From Hyphomicrobium sp. (GTDB taxonomy: Bacteria; Pseudomonadota; Alphaproteobacteria; Rhizobiales; Hyphomicrobiaceae), in assembly GCA_025927515.1 (NCBI GenBank), contig JAICLG010000122.1, positions 1-8,680 of the forward strand: DNA of 8,680 nt, given 5' to 3'. Position numbers and translations under genes: made by a program. How positions within the stretch are numbered: position 1 is the first letter of the stretch; each line of letters starts with the position of its first letter. The notes below the pieces were generated by a model that had not been told where the DNA came from, did no database searches, and saw nothing but the letters and a program-made list of their open reading frames with translations. Of the stretch, positions 1 to 6,864 are shown piece by piece.

Positions 1-212
1 GCAGGCGGGGGCTCGTTGAATATCGCCGCGAGCAAGCGCCAGAAATGATTTTGAGGATGGCCGTAATATTGCTGGAGCTGTAGCGACTTTTCTCCCGGCA
101 AGGTGCCAAGGATCAGTATCCGCGCCTCTGCTGTAACTATGGGTGGAAAGCTGTATTTGGCCAGGCTGCCAATCTCTGTTTGCTTCTTGCTGCTTACAAC
201 CTCACTCGCCAT
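1..212 (-). CDS. Hypoxanthine/uracil-DNA glycosylase of the UDG superfamily (family 6-like), N-terminal part only
   Basis: This open frame starts at ATG 212-210 and runs off the left edge after 70 complete codons, so the C-terminal part is missing. Residues 32-40 read ILILGTLPG, followed by EKSL (41-44), QQYYGHP (47-53) and NHFW (55-58). That pattern (a hydrophobic strand, G-x-x-P-G, S-L, then YY-x-HP-x-N-x-FW) is what I know from proteins annotated as DNA-deoxyinosine glycosylase in the TDG/MUG-like uracil-DNA glycosylase superfamily. These enzymes remove deaminated bases such as hypoxanthine or uracil from DNA to start base excision repair. The start lies six bases after the rlmH stop, which suggests co-transcription, but no clear Shine-Dalgarno is visible. 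The exact substrate is inferred. The missing C-terminal motif cannot be checked here. Confidence 0.75.
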   Translation of the reverse strand, partial: MASEVVSSKKQTEIGSLAKYSFPPIVTAEARILILGTLPGEKSLQLQQYYGHPQNHFWRLLAAIFNEPPP

Positions 213-218
213 CGGATG

Positions 219-701
219 TCACGCTCTGTGATACGGGTGCCCCGACAGAATGGTGGCGGCGCGATAAAGCTGCTCGATCAAAACGACGCGCGCAAGGCCG
301 TGCGGCAGGGTCAGCATACCAAGAGATAGCTTTAGCGACGCACTGGACAGCGCGGACTCGCCGTGACCATCCGGTCCTCCAATAAGAAAAATGCACGACT
401 TGGATCCGCCATCGCGTGCGATACGAATGACATTCGCGAAAGCTTCGCTGGTGAGCGATTTGCCCGTCGGTTCCAGCGCAACGACCGTATCGCCTGCGCC
501 GATATCCTTGATGAGCCGCGCGGCTTCATCGCGCTTGCGCTCGCCCGCATCCGCGGCACGACTTTCCGGAAGTTCGCGGATGTCGATGGGCCCGAGGCCC
601 AGCGATTTGCCCGCGCCGTCAAAGCGCTTGGCATAACGCGCGACGATGGCGCGTTCCTCCACATCCTTCAGCTTACCGATCGCCGAGATCGCGATGCGCA
701 T
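219..701 (-). CDS. rlmH: 23S rRNA (pseudouridine1915-N3)-methyltransferase RlmH
   Basis: The protein has 160 residues, close to the usual 155-160 of RlmH. This SPOUT-class enzyme uses S-adenosylmethionine to methylate N3 of pseudouridine 1915 in helix 69 of 23S rRNA, acting on the assembled 70S ribosome. Visible hallmarks are the SAM-binding knot: FLIGGPDGHG at 105-114, then SLGMLTLPHGLARVVLIEQ at 126-144, and the C-terminal LSGHPYHRA (152-160) with the conserved HPYHR tail. The N-terminus MRIAISAIGKLK matches the family start, so ATG 701-699 is chosen. It lies 71 bases after the rsfS stop, the conserved rsfS-rlmH pairing, with no terminator between them. Nothing looks truncated or odd. Confidence 0.97.
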   Translation of the reverse strand: MRIAISAIGKLKDVEERAIVARYAKRFDGAGKSLGLGPIDIRELPESRAADAGERKRDEAARLIKDIGAGDTVVALEPTGKSLTSEAFANVIRIARDGGSKSCIFLIGGPDGHGESALSSASLKLSLGMLTLPHGLARVVLIEQLYRAATILSGHPYHRA

Positions 702-772
702 CAGTCAAACGCTTCACGGCCAAAGGCGATCGGCCGCGTCCGATTTCAAAAGCTTGGCGAGTCGCACCTGTG

Positions 773-1159
773 TCAGTGCTGCGAGCTGTCGCCGCGTGAA
801 GCGTCGGGCGGAATTTCCGCCTGCCACATCTTCTCAAGGTTATAGAACTCACGAACCTCGGGCCGGAACACATGGACGATGATGTCGCCCGTGTCGATCA
901 ACACCCAGTCGCAAGCATTGAGACCCTCGACCCTGACGCGAGCTTCACCGCGCGCTTTCAGCTTTTCGCGCAGCTGCTCGGCAATGGCGGCCACGTGCCG
1001 GTCATTACGGCCGGATGCGACGACCATGAAATCGCCAAGAGCGGATTTTCCTTGAAGGGGGATAGAAACGATCTCCTCAGCCTTTGAGTCGTCGAGCCAT
1101 CTGACGACATCGTCGAGGAGCGCTGCCGAGTCCGGCGCCTTGGCGGCGGATTGGGCCAT
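773..1159 (-). CDS. rsfS: Ribosomal silencing factor RsfS (Iojap/YbeB family)
   Basis: With the ATG at 1159-1157 the protein has 128 residues, in the normal family range. RsfS binds uL14 on the 50S subunit and blocks joining to the 30S, lowering translation in stationary phase or starvation. The DUF143/Iojap domain is clear: KAEEIVSIPLQGKSALGDF (26-44), MVVASGRNDRHVAAIA (45-60), VEGLNACDWVLIDTGDIIVH (77-96) and VFRPEVREFYNLEKMW (97-112). The start is uncertain. In-frame alternatives are ATG 1234 and TTG 1252, which add 25 or 31 residues that I do not recognise as family sequence. ATG 1159 has an AAGGG about seven bases upstream. The TTG at 1252 lies in the loop of a hairpin (1243-1260) and is the least likely start. 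The gene sits between nadD and rlmH, the standard order. Confidence 0.93.
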   Translation of the reverse strand: MAQSAAKAPDSAALLDDVVRWLDDSKAEEIVSIPLQGKSALGDFMVVASGRNDRHVAAIAEQLREKLKARGEARVRVEGLNACDWVLIDTGDIIVHVFRPEVREFYNLEKMWQAEIPPDASRGDSSQH

Positions 1160-1242
1160 AGAGGAGCCCTTGCGGGCGGCCTCGGTTGTGGTTCGGATCA
1201 AGCGGTAAGCATCCTTTGCTGGTTGGTCCCGCATGTCAGACG

Positions 1243-1260
1243 GTCCGGCCAATTCCGGAC
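1243..1260 (-). other. Hairpin upstream of rsfS
   Basis: The sequence GTCCGG-CCAATT-CCGGAC is a perfect 6-bp stem with a 6-base loop. On the minus strand it is not followed by a T run, so it is not a standard intrinsic terminator. It lies just upstream of the ATG at 1234 and immediately after a possible promoter (1268-1296), so it could form the 5' end of the rsfS transcript. Its function is unknown. Confidence 0.4.
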
Positions 1261-1267
1261 TGACGAC

Positions 1268-1296
1268 ATACTAGACGGCGTTGAGGCGGCCCGCAA
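1268..1296 (-). promoter_or_regulatory. Possible promoter for rsfS-rlmH
   Basis: On the minus strand TTGCGG (1296-1291) and TAGTAT (1273-1268) are separated by 17 bases. The -35 matches TTGACA at 3 of 6 positions and the -10 matches TATAAT at 4 of 6. The site lies in the only sizeable gap between nadD and rsfS. Matches of this quality occur by chance, so this is a weak call. Confidence 0.3.
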
Positions 1297-1338
1297 ACAA
1301 AAATCGGGACGCAAGTCGTCGTGGAAACGTCATAAAAT

Positions 1339-2001
1339 TCAACTTGTTACGGCCAGCTTGGTCAACTTCGGCGCGGTGCTAGTGCGTAATGCGGTCGATG
1401 AAAGGTCCGAAAGCCGGATCGTCAGCAGGGTCCAGGCAGGCGGCGCGCGGTCGGCGAGAGAGCGGGCATCCGACTCGGGCAGGCGCCAGCGTGAGAGGGC
1501 GAGTGCGGCTCTCGAAGATAGCCCCGGCAGGCGCCAGCCTGGCCGGTCGACGACCGCGATGGGCATGAGATCCGCGATGCGGCGCCAGTGCTGCCAGCGA
1601 TCGAACGACGCGAGATTGTCAGCGCCCATGATCCAGACGAAGCGCACGCCCGGGTGCCGCCGCTTCAGGAATGCCAGCGTCGCTGCCGTATAGCCGGTAC
1701 CGAGTTCGCGCTCGAATGCCGTGATCTTCATTCTCGGGCCGCGAGCGAACGGACGCACGAGTTCCACCCGCCCGCCCAGTGAAGATAGCCCATTTTGGGA
1801 TTTGAGCGGGTTGCCTGGCGTAATCAGCCACCAGATCTGATCGAGGCCAAGCCGCTTCATGGCGGCTTCAGCCGCAATCTGATGTCCGGCGTGCGGCGGA
1901 TTGAACGAGCCGCCCATGATGCCGACGCGTTGGCCCGGGAGGCACAACGGCGTGCGGACGCGAAGCGAACCAAAGCTTTGCAACGGAACTCTTCGCGTCA
2001 A
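1339..2001 (-). CDS. nadD: Nicotinate-nucleotide adenylyltransferase NadD
   Basis: The 220-residue protein transfers AMP from ATP to nicotinate mononucleotide to give deamido-NAD, a cytoplasmic step of NAD synthesis. The nucleotidyltransferase fold shows in RVGIMGGSFNPPHAGH (25-40), containing the phosphate-binding GGSFNPPHxGH motif, in WIMGADNLASFDRW (123-136), and in the C-terminal LSDLSSTALR (197-206), equivalent to the ISSTxIR motif that contacts ATP. The start is a TTG (2001-1999) with GAGG ten bases upstream. A second TTG at 1983 is possible. The only in-frame ATG near the motif (residue 29) would cut into the first strand, so a non-ATG start is likely. It lies 25 bases after the proA stop, and rsfS follows, the usual nadD-rsfS order. 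The N-terminal extension before GGSF is common in alphaproteobacteria. Confidence 0.95.
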   Translation of the reverse strand: MTRRVPLQSFGSLRVRTPLCLPGQRVGIMGGSFNPPHAGHQIAAEAAMKRLGLDQIWWLITPGNPLKSQNGLSSLGGRVELVRPFARGPRMKITAFERELGTGYTAATLAFLKRRHPGVRFVWIMGADNLASFDRWQHWRRIADLMPIAVVDRPGWRLPGLSSRAALALSRWRLPESDARSLADRAPPAWTLLTIRLSDLSSTALRTSTAPKLTKLAVTS

Positions 2002-2026
2002 ATCAGACGTGCCTCATCCGTCGCGC

Positions 2027-3316
2027 TCACTTCGGCCTGATCTGACCGGTGCCGCGCACCTTGTACTTGAAGCTCGTCAACTGCTCGACGCCAACCGGAC
2101 CCCGCGCGTGCATCTTGCCGGTCGCGATGCCGATCTCGCCGCCGAACCCGAACTCGCCGCCGTCTGCGAATTGCGTCGAGGCGTTGACCAGCACAATGGC
2201 GGAATCGACGCGGTTCAAGAACCGTTCTGCCGTTGCCTCGCAATCCGTGATGATCGCGTCGGTATGCTGCGATCCAAAGCGTGCGATATGATCGATTGCT
2301 CCGTCGACACCATCGACCGTCTTCACCGCAATGATCGGTTCGAGGAACTCCTTGCCGTAGTCGTCGGCAGTGGCGGCCTTGACGCGCGGATCGACTTTTT
2401 GCGTCGCCTCATCGCCACGCACTTCGCAGCCGTCGTCCAGCAACGCCTTCACCAGCGGGCTTAACATGTCGCTGCTGGCGTTCTTATCGACGAGCAAGCA
2501 CTCAGTCGCGCCGCAAATGCCGGTACGGCGCATCTTGGCGTTGACGACGATCGGAACGGCGATCTTCATATCCGCGCCCTGATCGACGTAGGTGTGGCAA
2601 ATGCCTTCGAGGTGCGCGAATACAGGAACGCGCGCCTCCTCCTGAACGCGCTGCACGAGACCCTTGCCGCCGCGCGGTACAATAACATCGACGGCGCCGT
2701 CCAGTCCGCGCAGCATCGCTCCGACAGCTTCGCGATCAGTCGTCGGAACGAGTTGAATGGCGGTTTCCGGCAAGCCCGCTGCCCGCAGTCCTTCGACGAG
2801 GCACGCATGGACAGCAACGCTCGAATGATGACTCTCCGAACCGCCGCGAAGGATCGCCGCATTGCCGGCCTTGAGTGCAAGTGCGCCAGCGTCCGCCGTC
2901 ACGTTCGGACGGCTCTCGTATATGATTCCGATTGTTCCGAGCGGCACGCGCACACGCTGAAACTTGAGGCCATTGGGGCGCGTCCACTCTGCGAGGACGG
3001 TCCCGACGGGATCGGCCAGCGCAGCGATCTCCTCAAGCCCGACGGCAATGCCGTTGATGCGCTTTTCATCGAGAAGCAGCCGGTCGACGAATGATGCCGG
3101 ACGGCCCGCGGCTTTGGCTGCTTCTACATCCTTGGTGTTGGCAGCGAGAATTTGCGGCGTAGCGGCTCTGAGTGCCTTTGCAGCCGCAAGAAGTGCCGCG
3201 TTCTTATCGTCCGCCGATGCGATCGCGAGCCGGCGGCTGGCCGCCTTCGCAGCTTCGCCAATGCCGCGCATCAGCGCGGCCGTTTCGTTGTTGTCGATGC
3301 GCTCCGGTCTGTTCAT
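2027..3316 (-). CDS. proA: Gamma-glutamyl phosphate reductase ProA
   Basis: The 429-residue protein belongs to the aldehyde dehydrogenase superfamily. It reduces gamma-glutamyl phosphate with NADPH to glutamate-5-semialdehyde, the second step of proline synthesis. Landmarks are GTIGIIYESRPNVTADAGAL (127-146), ALKAGNAAILRGGSE (147-161) for cofactor binding, DVIVPRGGKGLV (210-221), and the catalytic segment NAKMRRTGICGATECLLV (259-276) with nucleophile Cys268. Towards the C-terminus are VDSAIVLVNASTQFADGGEF (370-389) and GFGGEIGIATGKMHARGPVG (390-409), both typical of ProA. The ATG at 3316-3314 has a GAGGAAA about six bases upstream and starts two bases after the proB stop, so the two genes are probably translationally coupled. 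The length is normal and there are no defects. Confidence 0.98.
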   Translation of the reverse strand: MNRPERIDNNETAALMRGIGEAAKAASRRLAIASADDKNAALLAAAKALRAATPQILAANTKDVEAAKAAGRPASFVDRLLLDEKRINGIAVGLEEIAALADPVGTVLAEWTRPNGLKFQRVRVPLGTIGIIYESRPNVTADAGALALKAGNAAILRGGSESHHSSVAVHACLVEGLRAAGLPETAIQLVPTTDREAVGAMLRGLDGAVDVIVPRGGKGLVQRVQEEARVPVFAHLEGICHTYVDQGADMKIAVPIVVNAKMRRTGICGATECLLVDKNASSDMLSPLVKALLDDGCEVRGDEATQKVDPRVKAATADDYGKEFLEPIIAVKTVDGVDGAIDHIARFGSQHTDAIITDCEATAERFLNRVDSAIVLVNASTQFADGGEFGFGGEIGIATGKMHARGPVGVEQLTSFKYKVRGTGQIRPK

Positions 3317-3318
3317 CG

Positions 3319-4485
3319 TTATTTCCTCGTCAGCGCCATATCATCCCGATGGATCAGCGTATCGCGGCCTTCAAATCCAAGGATCGCGGCGATCTCGCTC
3401 GAGTGCTTGCCTATGATACGACGCGCATCGTCCGCCGCATAGGCGATAAGGCCGCGGCCAAGCTCGCGCCCGTCTGCCGCACGTATGATGACGGCATCGC
3501 CGCGATCGAACGAGCCTTCAACTCGGGTAACCCCGGCTGGAAGCAGGCTCTTTCCCGTCGCCAAAGCCTTTTCCGCGCCGGCATCGAGAAAAACCTGACC
3601 GTTCGGGACGAGCCGGCCCGAGATCCAGCGCTTCTTGGCCGTGACCGGGTCGGATTTGGCGATAAACCACGTTACCCGCGCGCCTTGGGATATAGCGCGC
3701 AGCGGATGCAGGATCTTGCCGGTGGTGATGACCATATCGCTGCCCGAGGCGAGCGCGATCTTGGCTGCCTCGATTTTCGTCTTCATGCCGCCTTTCGAAA
3801 GCTCGGTCCCCGCGTCTCCGGCCATCGCCTCGATCTCGGGTGTGATTTCGGTCACGAGCGGAATATGCTTGGCTTCGCTGTTATTGGCGGGCGGCGCGGT
3901 ATAAAGGCCGTCGACATCAGAGAGCAGCACGAGGCAATCCGCCGAAACCATCGATGCAACGCGCGCCGACAGGCGATCGTTGTCGCCGTAGCGGATTTCC
4001 GCTGTTGCGACGGTATCGTTCTCGTTGACGACGGGAATAGCCTTGAGCGCCAGCAGAACTTCGATCGTGTTGCGCGCGTTGAGATAGCGCCGCCGTTCTT
4101 CGGTATCGCCGAGCGTCAAGAGAATCTGTGCAGCAGTCAGTCCGCGCGCCGCGGCGAGGTCCTGATAGGCGTGCGCCAGGCTGATCTGGCCAACCGATGC
4201 CGCAGCCTGACTCTGTTCAAGTGCGAGCGGCCCCTTCGGCAACTTCAAGGCGTGCCGCCCCAATGCGATCGAACCAGAAGAAACGAGCACAATTTCCTTG
4301 CCGGCCTTGGCGAGCTCGGCGACGTCGTCCATGAATGAATTGAGCCAATCCGACTTGATGCGGCCCGACTTCTGATCCGTCAGAAGCGCCGAACCGATCT
4401 TCACGACGATGCGTCGCGCTTTGGCCCATTCAGGGCGCGCGGTCGCAATCGTCGTATCGGGCGCGGAGGTGCGGACCATTTGCAT
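3319..4485 (-). CDS. proB: Glutamate 5-kinase ProB with C-terminal PUA domain
   Basis: The 388-residue enzyme phosphorylates L-glutamate on the gamma-carboxyl using ATP, the committed and usually proline-inhibited step of proline synthesis. The amino-acid kinase domain covers about residues 24-270: RIVVKIGSALLTD (25-37), VSSGSIALGR (68-77), PVVNENDTV (151-159), YGDNDRLSARVA (166-177), SDVDGLYTAPP (189-199) and GGMKTKIEAAKIA (232-244). A PUA domain follows at about 290-380, as in the long bacterial ProB. Two ATGs are close together (4485 and 4479) and neither has a strong Shine-Dalgarno. The first is chosen by length. The gene sits directly ahead of proA. A hairpin with a T run lies only ten bases upstream of the start, and a possible promoter lies about 50 bases upstream, so expression may be separate from chaA. 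Confidence 0.97.
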   Translation of the reverse strand: MQMVRTSAPDTTIATARPEWAKARRIVVKIGSALLTDQKSGRIKSDWLNSFMDDVAELAKAGKEIVLVSSGSIALGRHALKLPKGPLALEQSQAAASVGQISLAHAYQDLAAARGLTAAQILLTLGDTEERRRYLNARNTIEVLLALKAIPVVNENDTVATAEIRYGDNDRLSARVASMVSADCLVLLSDVDGLYTAPPANNSEAKHIPLVTEITPEIEAMAGDAGTELSKGGMKTKIEAAKIALASGSDMVITTGKILHPLRAISQGARVTWFIAKSDPVTAKKRWISGRLVPNGQVFLDAGAEKALATGKSLLPAGVTRVEGSFDRGDAVIIRAADGRELGRGLIAYAADDARRIIGKHSSEIAAILGFEGRDTLIHRDDMALTRK

Positions 4486-4494
4486 CTCGGTTTG

Positions 4495-4515
4495 AAAATC
4501 GAGCTAAGGGCTCGA
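4495..4515 (-). terminator. Weak terminator-like hairpin in front of proB
   Basis: On the minus strand TCGAGC-CCTTA-GCTCGA forms a perfect 6-bp stem (4515-4499) followed directly by TTTT (4498-4495). It could end chaA transcripts, whose stop is about 110 bases upstream. It could also act as an attenuator-like element in the proB leader, because it lies only ten bases before the proB ATG. The stem is short, so efficiency is doubtful. Confidence 0.4.
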
Positions 4516-4534
4516 AGCAGCGATTCATGACGTG

Positions 4535-4563
4535 CTTATCTGCAAATGCACGCATTCCGGCAA
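4535..4563 (-). promoter_or_regulatory. Possible proBA promoter
   Basis: On the minus strand TTGCCG (4563-4558) and GATAAG (4540-4535) are spaced by 17 bases, each matching the sigma70 consensus at 4 of 6 positions. The site lies in the 140-base gap between chaA and proB. A start near 4528 would put the 4495-4515 hairpin inside the proB leader. I see no other feature in this gap. Confidence 0.35.
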
Positions 4564-4625
4564 GAGGTGCGCCAGCATATCAGCCAGACATCTTGATTTT
4601 TACCTATTGTCGGCCTGGGCTTTGG

Positions 4626-5723
4626 TTAGGGCACAAAGGCCAGAAACAAAAAAGTCCCAAAAATCACGAGATGGAGAAAGCCGAAAAGCACATTCGTCCG
4701 CCCGGTCCCGAACGTCAGGATGCTGGCAGCCAGCGTCATCATCAGCAAACTGGTGTCGCGCGGCTCAAGCCCCAGCACGAGGGGCTTTTGAAGAAATATG
4801 TTGGCCGCTGCTATTGCCGGGATCGTCAGGCCGATGGTCGCCAGCGACGATCCCAATGCGAGATTAAGGCTTCGCTGGAGATCGTCTCGGCTCGCAGCCT
4901 TAACCGCCGAAATCGATTCCGGCATAAGGACGATGAGGGCGATGATGACGCCGCTAACGCTCGGCGGTGCACCTATCGCAGCAATGCCCGCGTTAATTTC
5001 TATCGCGAACAGCTTGGCGAGAAGGACAACCGCCGCGAGGGCAACGCAGAGAAAGAAGATTGAGAAGAGGATCCTGCGCTGCCCCGTCTCGTGCGTATCG
5101 GAACCGTGCCGGACGCCGGTAAAGTAATCACGATGCCGAACGGTCTGAGTGAAGAGAAACACCCCGTAGAGAGCGATAATTGCCACGCTGATAAAGGCAA
5201 GCTGGCTTGTCGAGTATAGCCGTACTGGGGCCGAGCTCGTGTAATTGGGCAAAATAATCGATAACGTCGTCAAAACGATCAGCATGGCGAGATAGATTTT
5301 CGCCGACGTCACGTCGAACGTCTGCTCACGATAGCGGAGGCCGCCGACCAGAATGCAAAGGCCGACGAGTCCGGTCGTGATGATCATGACGACCGAGAAG
5401 ACCGTGTCGCGCACCAGCGTCGCGGTGGCCTTCCCCGTCAGCATGAGAGCTACAATAAGCGCCAGCTCGATCACCGTTACCGCGATCGTCAGAATAAGCG
5501 TGCCGACCGGCTCACCGGTAACGTTCGCGGCCTCGTCGGCGTGATAGACCGCCGCAAAAACGGCAGCGATGAGAAGCGGAACCACCGCGACTGCGATCGC
5601 AAGGCTCAGGGGATCCGAAGCGAAGTTCTCACCGAATCCGGTCGTGCTGGCGCCAGCGAATAGCAGCAAACCCATGAGTGGCAGAGACCAGGACCAGGCA
5701 GGCGTTCGCGTGGAGTGAACCAT
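4626..5723 (-). CDS. chaA: ChaA-type cation/proton antiporter (calcium, sodium or potassium)
   Basis: From the ATG at 5723-5721 the inner-membrane protein has 365 residues, about the length of E. coli ChaA. About eleven hydrophobic segments are visible, for example near 40-60, 72-94, 108-128, 142-159, 175-194, 218-240 and 347-364. The CaCA-family repeats are clear: GEPVGTLILTIAVTVIELAL (70-89) with Glu86, and GVIIALIVLMPESISAVKA (258-276) with Glu269 in the matching position. RDTVFSVVMIITTGLVG (105-121) and FGTGRTNVLFG (338-348) closely resemble ChaA from memory. ChaA expels Ca2+, Na+ or K+ in exchange for protons. Ion choice here is inferred. The central loop (194-217) lacks the long acidic run of E. 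coli ChaA. The open frame continues upstream to 5861 into obgE, but that part is not ChaA-like. The gene interrupts the usual obgE-proB order. Confidence 0.93.
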   Translation of the reverse strand: MVHSTRTPAWSWSLPLMGLLLFAGASTTGFGENFASDPLSLAIAVAVVPLLIAAVFAAVYHADEAANVTGEPVGTLILTIAVTVIELALIVALMLTGKATATLVRDTVFSVVMIITTGLVGLCILVGGLRYREQTFDVTSAKIYLAMLIVLTTLSIILPNYTSSAPVRLYSTSQLAFISVAIIALYGVFLFTQTVRHRDYFTGVRHGSDTHETGQRRILFSIFFLCVALAAVVLLAKLFAIEINAGIAAIGAPPSVSGVIIALIVLMPESISAVKAASRDDLQRSLNLALGSSLATIGLTIPAIAAANIFLQKPLVLGLEPRDTSLLMMTLAASILTFGTGRTNVLFGFLHLVIFGTFLFLAFVP

Positions 5724-5772
5724 GTGTGCTCTTGTCCAGGATGGGCCAGCGGATCGGAAAGACCGGGACAGG

Positions 5773-5801
5773 ATTGTGCGCGAGTTGCGCGCGCGCCGCA
5801 A
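5773..5801 (-). promoter_or_regulatory. Possible chaA promoter
   Basis: On the minus strand TTGCGG (5801-5796) and CACAAT (5778-5773) are separated by 17 bases, in the 100-base gap between the obgE stop and the chaA start. The fit is modest (3 of 6 and 4 of 6). The spacer is a GC alternation (GCGCGCGC) that also forms a short GCGCG/CGCGC stem without a T run, so no intrinsic terminator follows obgE. Confidence 0.28.
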
Positions 5802-5823
5802 GTAAGCGGAGACAAGTTCAGCT

Positions 5824-6864
5824 TCAGGGCTCCCAGTGCCCGCTCTCGCTGCCCTCAGCATCCTCGTCTGCGGAGCCGCTGCGGGAGATCTCCCGCACCA
5901 AAGCGAAGAGCGCGTCTTTTATGCCAGCTCCGGAGACGGCCGAGAGGAGCAGCGGCGTCTTGCGGGCCGCTTTCTTCAAAATCTCGCGGCGCTCCGCGAG
6001 CGTTGCATCATCGAGCGCGTCAATCTTCGATAACGCGACGATTTCCTTCTTCTTATCGATGTCGTTGCCGTAAGCTTTGAGTTCGCGGCGCACGGTCTTG
6101 TAGTCCGCCCCGACGTCGGCCGAAGTGGCATCGACGAGGTGGAGCAAAACGCGGCAGCGTTCGATATGTCCGAGAAAGCGGTCTCCAAGTCCGGCGCCTT
6201 CGTTCGCGCCTTCGATCAAGCCTGGAATGTCCGCGAGCACGAAATCGACGTTCCCGGCGCGCACGACGCCGAGATTGGGATGCAGCGTCGTGAACGGGTA
6301 ATCGGCGATCTTGGGTTTCGCCGCACTTACGGTTGCGAGAAACGTCGACTTACCGGCATTCGGCAGTCCGACCAGACCAGCGTCGGCGATGAGTTTCAAT
6401 CTTAGCCAGATCGTCAGCTCTTCGGCCGGCTGACCCGGATTGGCATGGCGCGGAGCCTGATTTGTTGAACTCTTGAAGTGGGCGTTGCCGAAGCCGCCAT
6501 TTCCGCCCCTGGCAAGCATCACACGCTCTCCGGGGGCCGTCAGATCGGCAAGCAGCGTCTCGCCGTCTTCGGCGAAGACCTGAGTTCCCGGCGGCACTTT
6601 AACGATGCAGTCGCGGCCGTTCGGCCCGGCGCGGTTCTGACCCATGCCAGGCCGGCCGTTTTCCGCCGAAAAGTGTTGCTGATACCGGTAGTCGATCAGC
6701 GTATTGAGATTCTGCACGCACTCGACCCAGACGTCGCCGCCCTTGCCGCCGTCGCCGCCGTTCGGTCCTCCGAATTCGATGAACTTCTCGCGCCGGAAAG
6801 CGATGCAACCGTTCCCGCCCGCGCCGGACTTTATGTAGATCTTCGCCTGATCGAGGAACTTCAT
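5824..6864 (-). CDS. obgE: GTPase ObgE/CgtA
   Basis: The 346-residue protein is a large-subunit assembly GTPase linked to stress and cell-cycle control. The N-terminal glycine-rich Obg domain (1 to about 158) begins MKFLDQAKIYIKSGAGGNG and contains GGPNGGDGGKGGDVW (32-46) and ARGGNGGFGN (118-127). The G domain follows: G1 GLPNAGKS (166-173), switch I YPFTTL (189-194), G3 DIPG (212-215), G4 SKID (279-282) and G5 SAVSG (308-312). Ser replaces the usual Asn in G4, which I recall as common in alphaproteobacterial Obg. There is no OCT domain, only a short acidic tail (about 329-346). ATG 6864-6862 is chosen because the Obg domain starts there and it overlaps the stop of the preceding acetyltransferase as ATGA, which points to translational coupling. 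The open frame extends further upstream, but that sequence belongs to the acetyltransferase in another frame. Confidence 0.98.
   Translation of the reverse strand: MKFLDQAKIYIKSGAGGNGCIAFRREKFIEFGGPNGGDGGKGGDVWVECVQNLNTLIDYRYQQHFSAENGRPGMGQNRAGPNGRDCIVKVPPGTQVFAEDGETLLADLTAPGERVMLARGGNGGFGNAHFKSSTNQAPRHANPGQPAEELTIWLRLKLIADAGLVGLPNAGKSTFLATVSAAKPKIADYPFTTLHPNLGVVRAGNVDFVLADIPGLIEGANEGAGLGDRFLGHIERCRVLLHLVDATSADVGADYKTVRRELKAYGNDIDKKKEIVALSKIDALDDATLAERREILKKAARKTPLLLSAVSGAGIKDALFALVREISRSGSADEDAEGSESGHWEP

Noticed and set aside
1151..1693. 180-codon plus-strand open frame opposite rsfS and nadD
   Set aside because: It is antisense to nadD, has no family motifs and is dominated by Arg, Ser and Ala; read as a shadow frame.
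3172..4338. 388-codon plus-strand open frame opposite proA and proB
   Set aside because: It is antisense to two clear genes, has no recognisable motifs and a composition rich in Arg, typical of a GC-rich shadow frame.
5779..5801. GC alternation after obgE as a terminator or Z-DNA element
   Set aside because: The stem is only 5 bp, has no T run, and a short GCGCGCGC run is expected by chance in DNA of this composition.
5724..5861. N-terminal extension of chaA into obgE
   Set aside because: The extra 46 residues are Arg/Ser-rich, overlap the obgE end and do not resemble ChaA; ATG 5723 gives the normal family length.
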